Shown here one piece after another: positions 33,261-43,310 of a stretch of 64,000 bases of DNA. The notes under the pieces are model-generated. The model saw only the letters and a program-made list of their open reading frames with translations. It had not been told where the DNA came from and made no database searches. This DNA comes from Megascapheus bottae (Eukaryota; Chordata; Mammalia; Rodentia; Geomyidae). The stretch covers positions 2,052,001-2,116,000 of the forward strand of contig JANJXV010000160.1 in NCBI GenBank assembly GCA_024803745.1, written 5' to 3'. The translations under genes were made by a program, and so were the position numbers. Numbering within the stretch: position 1 is the first letter of the stretch; every line of letters starts with the position of its first letter.

Positions 33261-34494
33261 CAAATCAAAGAAACAAATACTCATGAATACTACTTACGCC
33301 AAACAACACAGATCTGTTGTCCTAATCATAACTCAGGGATCTCTAGGAAATAAATGTCATCAACAGAATATTACTCTTAAAATAAAGCTCTTAAATTAAC
33401 TTAATGAAAATAAATACATTATTTAGTTTTACAATCTTTATCGCTGTATACAGTCGCTAGTACTACACAAAGGTCAAGGTGCTGTGGTGTGGGATATATG
33501 AATAGTTAATAACCAACATTTGTTCTCAGTCTTCCTCCATTTGGAAGAATAGATGGAGTCATTACTATTGTGTACAGTGCCTTGAAGCCAGTTTAAATAA
33601 GTCACTTTTTTACTGGGCTTGATTTACATAAACTATTAAACATTTTCAATGGGTCAAAAGACAATATTGCCCCACAGAGTCATCTGTCATTTGTTTATTC
33701 TCATTAGCTGTATGAAAAATAAACCATGGAACTGCATAAAAATATATTGGAATCAAAGCTTTCTTTACTGTTTAAATTATAATTCAGAACTCTGAATTTA
33801 AATGCTGGCAATGTAAAAAAGCAAGCAAACAATGGCATTAAACAAGGCTGGAAAGTCACTACAACCTCTTTCACAATTTGCCTTTGGAGTACATGGCTGT
33901 CTGTAAATATCTCCTAATGTAATAGTAGACAAGGGTCAAAAGTACTAACCCCTGAGATTCACTATTCTCCTCTGAATAACAACCTGTTTTTCATGGGATG
34001 TTTTAAAGATAGAGGCAATTCACAAAAGTGCTTTAACAATGTATTTGCCTAGGATACTTTCAAAATATTAACCTGACTCTGGTTTCAGATTTGGTATTAT
34101 ATCTGATTCATACAGTTTACTACTATTTATTCATTTTATTTCTAATTTCTAATACACAGTCAATAGTACTGATGATGAGTTAGGCAAGGAATTAGGAAAC
34201 CTTGTGTTTGAGAATGATGTCTCAGATGTTAATTTTAAAAATTTTTACATATCGGCTACTGACATTAGCAGAATGGATTGTGATACACAGCATTGTCTTA
34301 CTGACTCCCACAATCCTTGCAAAATCTGTTTGTATATCCAAGGGTAAACACTATTCCCCAAAAATTCTGTCAAGAGTTCATGAGATACAACCCATTCTAC
34401 AAGAGTTAATAACATAAAATAGTGTCCAAACCTCCTCTTCTTGAAAGGAATCTACTAGTATTATCACTGCTATTTTTTGCTTCACTTTATTTTG
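33261..34494. other. Unique DNA, no gene seen
   Basis: Repeat-poor block. Around 33640-33770 the words GTCATCTGTCATTTGTTTAT and CTCATTAGCTG suggest possible conserved non-coding DNA, on appearance only. Confidence 0.4.
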
Positions 34495-34702
34495 ACATTT
34501 TAGCACTAGGAATTGAACCTATGCCTCCCACGGAATAGGCAATCATTCTACCTAGTAATTCTTGGTGTTCTTTGATTTGCATTTGTATTTGGTGTTTGAG
34601 AAAGAAGCTCACTAACTTTCTTTTGTTTGGCTCCAGACAACACCGTCCTGCCTCCTGAATAGCTAGCTGAGACATCAGTCATGTGCCACCATATTGGGCA
34701 CA
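34495..34702 (-). mobile_element. Old ID/B1-like SINE, antisense
   Basis: CACTAGGAATTGAACCTATG with CATTCTACCTAG (ID-like part) and CTGCCTCCTGAATAGCTAG, CATGTGCCACCATATTGGG (7SL-like part). Confidence 0.6.
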
Positions 34703-35028
34703 TCGCTTAATAAAGCCACACTAGGTATGATCAATGGCAAATAAAATTTCAGTGGCTGTGAACTACGAAGTCACTAAGCTAGGCAAGTCTTACCCTGGAC
34801 ACAGAAGTGCTCTTAGTGGTCCTTTGAGGCACCCTGGTGCAATTACAAAGCCTTCTTGTCATGCTATGTAGAACAACACAGCCAGGCACCAGGCTTCACC
34901 TATGCTGTCTCCACTGGTACAGTCTCATCTACATATGGCTCATATATGTTTAAGTTCAGTTTCAAAAAATGTGTGTCCACTACTTCAGGAAATAAACAGC
35001 AAAATGCAAATTCAAAATTCCTTCACAT
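34703..35028. other. Unique DNA, nothing seen
   Basis: No repeat or gene recognised. Confidence 0.4.
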
Positions 35029-35126
35029 GAAAAGACCTGAAACAAATAGCGCATGTGAACTCCTGCGTTTCTGATATGGAAAGACATGTAACAAATAGCA
35101 CATGTGAACTCCCACGTTTCTCAGCT
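35029..35126. repeat. Tandem duplication, 49-bp period
   Basis: ACAAATAGCGCATGTGAACT at 35042 recurs as ACAAATAGCACATGTGAACT at 35091. Similarity extends from GAAAAGACCTG / GGAAAGACATG to CGTTTCT in both copies. Confidence 0.9.
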
Positions 35127-35684
35127 GTCTTACAGTTTAGCTTGCCGAGCAGAGATGGGAAAGAGAAAAGGGTTAATGATTGCATCTTGTTCTTGAAATG
35201 GGAACCAAAGGGGGAATGTGCCACTTTGAGACAAGGAAATCAAAAGCTAGTCCAGAATTCTCCAGATTCTCATTTTTCCAAATATGAGGTAAATGGGCAA
35301 GACTGTGTCATATGGGTAGAGCCCCAAGGAGGGAAGCCTCCATCTTCCACTCCCTGGGAGGCTGTGAGAGAAAGCCAAGGCCTCTGCTAACCCACACTGG
35401 ACATGCAAAATGTATGCAGTGGATACTTTAGTTACATTGTGTGTAAACACAAGAAGGAGTCTGGGCTATACACAGTATAAGCAAACAGGTCAAGGTTGCT
35501 GAGATGAGAAGGTAACCCCCAGTCTCCTGACATGCAGACCTAAGTTCTCATTACAGTCACTACTCTCGTTCCATTGACCACAGCAGAATAATAAACAACA
35601 TCCCTGAAAATGGATTTAAAGACCACTCAATCCAAATTCTCTAAGCTCAAGGTGACAGCCCACTATCCAGAGGCTATTAAAAGC
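35127..35684. other. Unassigned DNA
   Basis: A 111-codon plus frame (35055-35390) starts in the tandem duplication. It shows no domain and is not supported as a gene. Confidence 0.4.
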
Positions 35685-35830
35685 CAGTGGTGGGCTCAGT
35701 ACCCAAGACTCACACCTGTAGTTCTGGGTACTCACTCAGTAGACTGCATCTCAGTTAAGCAGTGACTGGCGTCTGTGACCTGGATCAGTATAATAACAAG
35801 CTATAGGATATAAAGGTACCAGGAACATGA
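35685..35830 (+). mobile_element. Degenerate B1-like SINE
   Basis: GGGCTCAGTACCCAAGACTC, CACACCTGTAGTTCTGGGTA and CTCACTCAGTAGACTGCATC follow the 7SL-derived order. Confidence 0.55.
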
Positions 35831-35941
35831 GTTTGGGAAGCCGACTCTTAGCCACTAGCCATTTGGCTACCTTATGTCCCTCATTGTAGTTATCTACCTA
35901 AACAGGCTTTTTGTGAGGTTTTGTAATCTGAAGCAAGGTCA

Positions 35942-36276
35942 CTGTCATCTAGTTATCACCTTGTCTTGGGTCCGAAAAATAGAACACAGTCCTGTAACAA
36001 GTTCTACAAAGTAGGTTTATTAGTTACAAGAACAGGAGTCCAAGATCCACTGCAAGCTGGTTCCTAACGCTAAAGAAAGCTCTCCACAGCAGTCGCCTCA
36101 CTTGCACCACAGGTGAAGGACTCCCCAAAAGTTTCATCTTAAGTTTTACACGAGGACAGATGAGTTTCTGTGTTAAAGGGCATCTGTCTCCTAAATGGGA
36201 CTAGAATGAGCACAGATGTTTTCATCATGACAAATTTATCATCTTGATAAATTGCATTCCTATACAATACAACCTA
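35942..36276 (-). mobile_element. Possible solo LTR, antisense
   Basis: Starts TGTCATCTAG and ends CCTACA. Reversed, it contains AACTAATAAACCTACTTTG (a polyadenylation-signal-like AATAAA) shortly before GGACCCAAGACAAGG, the arrangement of an R/U5 end. No flanking viral genes, primer site or target duplication were confirmed; family unassigned. Confidence 0.35.
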
Positions 36277-36504
36277 CAGTTAATTTGGAGCATTACAAAT
36301 GATGCAAAGGAAAGAAATGGGTCTCTCTAAGGCCACTCAGAAAAATGTTCCACAGAAATGAATTTAACTAATTGAGAATTTATTTACATGTGCTTTTGAA
36401 AGTTTAATACCTTCATAACCCATTATTTTATATAGTATTTTGTCTCTTCAAAGTAAAGGACAATATAACAGCTTCCATGTACCAGCATGGCCCTTAGTGT
36501 TTAT

Positions 36505-36700
36505 GAATATCTGCTCATCTAATGTTCACAGAAATTTGAGGCATTTACTCTTAATAATCTCGGAGGTTTTTCAAAGAAAACAGTGAAGCACAGAGTGGCT
36601 TGTTCAAGGTCATCTAGGTTGTAAATGAATGCAGTAAGTTTTGAAGCTAAGCAGCAGCTTTCAGAACCCATATTTACATCCATTAAGCTACAATGCCAAG
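36505..36700 (+). mobile_element. MIR-like ancient SINE
   Basis: Clear MIR core order: CATCTAATGTTCACAGAAAT, AACAGTGAAGCACAGAGTGG, GTTCAAGGTCATCTAGGTTG, AGTTTTGAAGCTAAGCAGC, AGAACCCATATTTACATCC. Confidence 0.75.
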
Positions 36701-38080
36701 GATGAAAGCCTAAAAAGGGGTAGATATACCCCTGTTCTCCAACTACCATTTTTAAGGTCAGTATAAATGTTTGGAGGTGTGTAAGCAAAATTGCAATTGT
36801 GCCTTTCTTCAACTACACTAGATATAAAGTGCATGCTATAAGTAGAAATGGCAGAGAAGGGTAAGAGATGACAGGAGATTAGGAAGAGGAATGAATATTT
36901 TGACTAGTTAGACAGGCTGGTAGCGCTAAGAAATGTCTGAAACACAATGAACTATATATAATCCCGGAATTCTAGCTCTGCTGCTATTGTGGGGCACATC
37001 TTCAACTAAAATAAGAAGTGGAATCTAAAACCCAGACTAAATTAGACTCATAGTTTCTAAAGATTATCTAATTTAATTGTATTATTATATAAATTACAGA
37101 AACACTGCCTTTGGCCACAAAGTCAATTTACTATTTTTTTCATCTTTTTAACAAGATTCTCTTAAATGAATTTTTTCATTAAATTAATGAATTCATGTAA
37201 TTTTACTCAAGCCAAGAAAACTGAATAGATATTATCATCTAAAGCAGGGAGTCTGGGACCACAGTGTCCTGGACCAGTCCATTCTTGTCTGTAAAATTCA
37301 GTGTTTCAACCAAAAGGGATTATTTCCACATTCCATTCTGATAGAATGTTTTGCTCAGGGTCCAGTAAGAATTTCTGGGAAAAGGTATTCTGTTTAGCCA
37401 TTTATTAAGCACCTTAATTCATGAATAAAAACAACCCCCAAAGGATCAACAGTTGGTGAAATTATGTAGGACAGATATATAGACACGAAGACTCTGGGCA
37501 TTACATCTTTTGTAAAGGCTCATGGATAAATAGTAGCTAAAATCTCCAGGATTTAGCTTCCTGTGTTTCTGATTTCTCTGGATGGGGAACTTTCTATGAC
37601 TAATAGCACCCTCTGGCATCTGTTTCTCTAGGGGGAACAATACATTAGCCATAGAAAGATTAAATATAATGATTATGATTTCCATTTCTGGGACAAGGCC
37701 TTTTCATCAATAATTATGATTCGGTGCCAAACTGGCAATCTTTAAGCACTGGCCCTATCGTTCATAATAATGAGCAGATTCATAACCCATGCTCCTTAGC
37801 TGTAGAAGGCTAATTAGGACTTTAACCAAAAACACCACTCATGTGAACTGCTCACAGAGGTCACTGGCTACAGAACACCAGTTCTGGCCAAATGAACTCC
37901 ATGTGCTGACCAGGAGTAAAGAGTACCTGCACTAGAAAAGGAAGTTACAGCTCAGAGTGTAACCCTGAGAGACAGGCAAGTTTTAATTCCTGCAGGAGTA
38001 TGTGCTTAAACATGCAAATGGAAATCATAGCCAAATCAAATATTCCAAAGGGCAGTGAACAACTATGGATAAAATATGAA
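36701..38080. other. Unique DNA, no gene seen
   Basis: No repeat or frame of note. Confidence 0.4.
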
Positions 38081-38160
38081 ATTATTGTCCTTAATGTACT
38101 ATGTTGTCTCTCATCTCCTTTGCTGTCCCTTGTTTATCTCATATTGTTACAGTATCTCAC
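38081..38160 (+). mobile_element. Orphan 80-bp internal piece of L1 3' UTR
   Basis: TTGTCCTTAATGTACTATGT through CATATTGTTACAGTATCTCAC is almost identical to the interior of the L1 3' UTRs at 7503 and 48093, but neither the upstream part nor the G-rich tract, end or poly(A) follows. Confidence 0.85.
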
Positions 38161-39070
38161 AATTCGTATCTTTAAAGGGCATGTGTTCTAGTTGGAAGAC
38201 AAAGAGGTGGACTGGAGACTTTTCTGTTTGCTAAACATAATACAATTACATAGGAGTTACCTAAAATCCTGTGAAGAGCCTAAGGTGATTTGTCCAGGTA
38301 TCCAAGTTAGGCAAGAAGAAGATTTGCTTTTACCAGCAAAACCAGTCTTTGTATAAAGCCTAGCATTATTTCCTACATAAAAATTATCTCAGGAGTTCTC
38401 CCCTCTTAGGTCCGCCTGCATTATTGCCTCAGAGTCCCTCTCTGTACACAAGCACTATTCAGCCATGGTTCATAGGAATCATTGGACATTTAAACACTCA
38501 ATGTCCTTATGTCTTCAGCCACTGAGGAAACTGAAGTACAAGTCTTTACTGCCCTTCTCTATATAGACACTTGAGGAGGATTTAAAAAGCCTTGGGTGGT
38601 CATGTTAGGATATGTAAGTCTCCATTAACTGGTCTCATGACTCCATACAGTGTGGTCAGAGAGATTTCTATGGGATTATGCAGCACTTTTCATTTAGAAG
38701 CAGCTGCTGTTTCCTGAGATAGAGAGAGAGCCAATCACTTATGTATACTACCAAATGCTTTAAACACTTGAAATCTTCATACAGGGATGATGTTTCAGGG
38801 TATCCTGCCAACACCAATTTTTGCAGTACTTTAGACAACAGCAAAAGGAAAAGGAAATTCAGTGCTCTTGGCTATTCACACATCAAGGCACAATGATTTC
38901 AAGTTCCAATTATTTGTGGGGTATCTGAGACGGCAGTCTATGTTGCACCGTGTTCTCAGCCTGTGTTCAACACCCAACTATAGCTGTTATCCTTTTCCAC
39001 AATAGAACTCTTTGCTATTTCCATAAGTGATTCTCCTCTCTGATTAAGTAGAACAATATACATAAGAATC
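38161..39070. other. Unique DNA, no gene seen
   Basis: No repeat or coding frame recognised. Confidence 0.4.
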
Positions 39071-39470
39071 TCCTAGCAGAGATTTGCAATAGAGCAAAAA
39101 AACCTTGATACAAAAGGCCATATAGTAGGACGCTAAATGAAAGGATCTCTAGGATATAGAAACATAAGCCATATAATGAATGCTTGTTGTTCTTAAGGTA
39201 CTATGTTATCTCTCATGTCTTTTGCTGTCCCTTGGTTATCTCATATTGTTACAGTATCTCACTTTGTTACCTGATATATCGGATATATTTGTATTTGGTT
39301 ATTTGAATTTGGATAGGGAACGGGGGAAAACAAGATGAGGGGTGGGGGTGGGGGAGGGAAATGGGGACCAAGGCATGTGGAAGGGTATCAATGTATGGGA
39401 ATTAATGCACCATCTATCTGGCAAATATCATGTAACCTTTCTATTAATTACAATAAAAAATATATGAAAA
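39071..39470 (+). mobile_element. 5'-truncated L1 3' UTR
   Basis: Starts at TCCTAGCAGAGATTTGCAAT just past the ORF2 stop region. It carries the full 3' UTR with the G-rich tract at 39338-39357, and ends in AATAAAAAATATATG plus A10. The word AAGAATC on both sides (39064-39070 and after the poly(A)) may be a short target duplication. Confidence 0.92.
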
Positions 39471-40768
39471 AAAAAAGAATCCCAACTTGTGCCACTAGTT
39501 GTTACACAAACAAATACCAGTTCTGCTATACTCAGCTGGTATTTGTCTGGTATACTCAGCTTTTGCACAGCTCATTTTCCAACCTAAAAAGAGCTTCTCT
39601 TGCAAGCAATCTAAACACTGATAACAGATTGAAGCCTAATCTGTCTCATGCCTAACCTCTGCCTGCTTTCACTACCCTCCAAAAACACACTTTCATACGA
39701 GGAAAAAGTAACTTTAATTTTAGATGATTCCAACTGTCTTAAGGTTCCACCAGGTTACTGCTGGCTTGTTTTGAAGCTGATTGCTTCATTACTGCTTTCA
39801 GGGGAATTAATATCAACTGCCTGCTTGCTGTCCTTGTTAATATCTTTAAAACTTCTTGATTTGGGCCCCTGATAGAAAGACACCCAATGATGGGGCAGTG
39901 ATTTCTCTATCTTCCCGTAAGTGTCTGATCTCATTAATTAATGAGGTGACCAGGGAGCTGGACTCACTTGTCACTATTAGACAGCTAATATAATAATCAA
40001 GACTCGTGCGGGCAAAGTATGAGAACAAAAACCTTTCTGCTCCCCTCCTTTGTCAAGCTGACAAATGACCTATCCTAATGTGGGCCTCTTTTAATAGTAA
40101 ATATTTTATAAACACAAATGCTAAGGAAACAACAAGACAAGTTTATTCCACTCCAAACAATTTGGAATGACATATATACAAGGCCAGAAACCCAGCTCTA
40201 GGAGTTCCAACAAGTGGAGTCTTGCCACTTACCTCAATTTCCCAAATAAAGAGCAGAATGGTGCTGAAGGGCAAGAAGAGCAGACTTACTATGCAATGTG
40301 AGTACAGAGTAATGTAGGAAGAGACAAAGTAAACACTTCAGTTAACCTTTACAGAGATGAACTTTAGGTTTAAAAATAGGAAGAACTGAGGCAGAACACT
40401 AGGGGTATGTATAATTATTCAACTGTCTCAGATAAAGTTGGGGATAGTATCTCAGGAACTACCAGGGAGGACCTGGGCTCAATAAAAAGTAATTTATATA
40501 TGAATGTATGCTTTATTTTCTCCAGGGGTTCACTCTCCTAGGAATTAATGTAAAAGAAATAGTAGTAAATTTCAACAAAATAAAGTTAGATTGAGTGATG
40601 TGTATCTCAGTGTATATAAAGAAGCAAAGGAAGACAGCAAACTAAATGTCCAAAGAATAGGACAGATATAAAATGGCATCTGAAATACTAGTTTAAAATT
40701 TTATTCATTTATATGTTATTTTTCATTTTTTGTTGAGTTTATTGAAGTTTTGTTTTTGTTTTTGTCTT
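39471..40768. other. Unique DNA, candidate conserved element inside
   Basis: No gene supported. The part at 39845-40110 contains the perfect palindrome TCATTAATTAATGA (39931-39944) and the near-palindrome TTGTCAAGCTGACAA (40050-40064), resembling homeodomain and TALE-type binding words. Confidence 0.45.
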
Positions 40769-40939
40769 GCCAGTTCTAGAGCTTGAACTCAGGGCCTGAG
40801 CCCTGATCTTGGGCTTTCTCAAGGCTAGCACTCTACCAATTGAGCTGCAGCACTACTTCCAGCTTTTTCTGTGTATGTCATACCAAGGCTTCATGCATAC
40901 AAAGCAAGCACTCTATCACTAGGCCATGCTCCTGGCCCT
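40769..40939 (-). mobile_element. IDL-Geo-like SINE, antisense
   Basis: GCCAGTTCTAGAGCTTGAAC to CACTAGGCCATGCTCCTGGC. A short deletion removes the B-box region (CATACCAAGGCTTCATGC). Confidence 0.85.
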
Positions 40940-41839
40940 AATTAGTTCTTTACATGTTGTGGTTACTAACTTTTGGTCTGGTAATTCACAGACGGTATCT
41001 ACCTAGAAGAAAGGGGATGCTAAAAACACAACAAACACAGGCCTAAAGGTCAGTAAGAGGGACAGTACAGTGGGAGAAGGGAAAGATCGTTGTGGTATAT
41101 AAAAACTGAGAGAAGAAAAAAGATATTATAAAGGGGTATCATGGAATTAGAGAGCTCTTATTCATACATAAATCCTTCCAAGGGTATCCTGTAACATCAC
41201 TTCCCATCATCTTCAACATCCTTTCAGTCTCTGAAGGATACAGGTTTACAGAATGAAGCATGGGTGTCCACCAGGGAGATGTGGGAATTTTATTTCACCT
41301 CTGTGGACTTCAGCAAGCTGCTAGATATTCCAGAGATGTAAATTCCACATGCAAGCCACTTCATGCACTAAGCATGCATTCGTAGGCATTAATTAAGCTG
41401 CATTAAGTCAGTCAGCTCAAATAAGGCTGGACATTAACAAGGTGGACTGGATCATTTTCAGAAGTTGCTTTCTGCTCCCATTAGCAGACTGATTATACTC
41501 TAGCTCTCATTCAGGGGCATGTCACCAAACTGTCTACCAAAAGGTACATTACAAGAATGCAAAATTTTAAACACTGAATATCTGAGGAAAACAATAAGAA
41601 TATTGAACACTGGAGTCACGCTTTTTTACCTCTTCAGCAAAAGTAGTAATCAACACAAATGTTTACTGTTTGGAACTGCTGAACCTAAAATATGTATGTG
41701 GATGGAAATGCAATGTCCACAGGATCTGTTTGCAATGTACTAGCTATTACACTGCAAACAAAATTACTTCTTATGTAAAATGTATCCCACATGCTCAGAA
41801 TCCATCCCGATCAACACACTGAAGTATAACTTATGATCC
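40940..41839. other. Unique DNA, candidate conserved element inside
   Basis: No gene. The part at 41335-41520 (GCATGCATTCGTAGGCATTA, ATTAAGCTGCATTAAGTCAG) is repeat-free and rich in homeodomain-like ATTA words. Confidence 0.4.
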
Positions 41840-41849
41840 AGAAATGAAA

Positions 41850-42090
41850 TTATGTATCTGACTTGGTTACCTGGTGTATTGTATATATGTTTATTTGCTT
41901 ATTTGAAATGGGGAAAGGAATGGAGAAAACAAGATGATTGGGAGGGGGTAGGAGAAGGGAAAGGGGGCAAAAACATGAGAAAGTGTATCAAGGTTGGAGA
42001 AGTAATGTCCCCACTACCTGACAAATATAACTGTATCCCCTCTGTACCTTATCCAGACAATAAAATATAAAAAAAATCTTTAAAGAATAA
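41850..42090 (+). mobile_element. L1 3' end (older 3'-UTR type)
   Basis: TTGGTTACCTGGTGTATTGT, G-rich GGGAGGGGGTAGGAG, GTATCAAGGTTGGAGAAGTA, then ACAATAAAATATAAAAAAAA. GAAATTATG on both sides may be a short target duplication. Same 3'-UTR type as 29515-29675. Confidence 0.88.
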
Positions 42091-42696
42091 AAGAAGAAAT
42101 TATGGACACACTCCAATTAAAAATAACATTTCATAGAACATAACTCTTATTCATTATGCATCTACCAATGCTTCAGAAAAACACTGACAACTCTTCACAG
42201 AGAGCCTTGATCTACTTCACCAAACAACACAATGTAGGTGAATTAAAAAGAAACTATAGGCAACCTTTTATGACTTATATAACAACTTCCTGGAATAACT
42301 TCAAAAGTTAACTGTACAAAAATAAAATGGTTAATGTTAAATACTAGCTCTAAGATTTAAAAGATTTTAAATTACTTACTATTTCTGATTCATATTTTTT
42401 TCATTCATATATGCATTATTTGCCTTTTATATATATCAGACACTATTTCAGGCTCTGGGACTACAGAAATGAATAAAAGATACTACAATCTCTGCCTTTA
42501 TATTGTTTTAATTTTATTCTTAATTAGAATAATATAGTAGCTATTGAAGATGAAGGCAAAAGATTCATTGCCTATGTAAGTATTCTGTCACAAAAATTAA
42601 TAACTGAACTTCAAAGAAAAAGACAACACATGTCTTCAAAACTTTACAAGAAGTGAAATACATGGTATTTCTTCCAGTAAACAATAGCAAGTTTTA
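42091..42696. other. Unique DNA with a faint ancient repeat
   Basis: TCAGACACTATTTCAGGCTC and TGGGACTACAGAAATGAATA near 42438-42475 resemble an ancient mammalian repeat word order; otherwise nothing. Confidence 0.4.
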
Positions 42697-42917
42697 GCCT
42701 GGAGCCATGGCTCGTGCCTGTAATCCCAGCTATTCAAGAGGCTGAAATCTGAGAATCCTGATTCAAAGTAAGCCCAAGCACAAAAGCCTGTGAGATTCTT
42801 ATCTCCAATTAACCACCAGAAAACAGGAAGTGATGCTATAGCTCAAGTGGTAGAGTGCTTGCCTTGAGCTGAAGAGCTCAGGCCCAGAATTCAAGTCTCA
42901 CGACTGACAAAAAAAGA
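42697..42917 (+). mobile_element. B1/ID dimeric SINE, full length
   Basis: The best plus-strand copy. 7SL/B1-like half: GGCTCGTGCCTGTAATCCCA, GCTATTCAAGAGGCTGA. Linker: TCCAATTAACCACCAG. ID-like half: ATAGCTCAAGTGGTAGAGTG, CTTGCCTTGAGCTGAAGAGC, CAGAATTCAAGTCTCACG. It ends in an A-rich tail. Confidence 0.88.
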
Positions 42918-43134
42918 AGCAAAATTAGTAAGTATTAATAACTTAATAATTTAAAGATATATCCTGGCTTTTCATTAAAATTTCAAAAAATCAGATAAAC
43001 TAGCATCTACAGTAAGGAAAAGGCAAACACTAATGAGTTATTTAAAAAATACAAGAGAAAAAAATATTAATTAGTGCCAGTTAGGTCAAAGAAGTGACCA
43101 AAATTCAAATGCTATTAATATTCCAACTGGACTT

Positions 43135-43310
43135 CTCTTTTTGTAGTATTAGGAATTGAACTCTGAGCCTCGTATTTGTTAGAGAAGCACTCTACCACTT
43201 CAGCCAAGTCTCCAGCTGCTTTTTATGTTCACAGTTTTCCAGGTAGAGTTGCGTTGTGCCCAGTTAGATCTGAGCTGTGATTCTACTTGTACATCCTCAT
43301 GTCCTGGGCC
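43135..43310 (-). mobile_element. Old ID/B1-like SINE, antisense
   Basis: GTATTAGGAATTGAACTCTG, AGAGAAGCACTCTACCACTT and CAGCCAAGTCTCCAGCTG are the reversed ID-like half; the remainder is poorly preserved. Confidence 0.65.

Noticed and set aside
35055..35390. 111-codon plus frame
   Set aside because: Starts within a tandem duplication, and no known motif is present; the opposite strand is also open.
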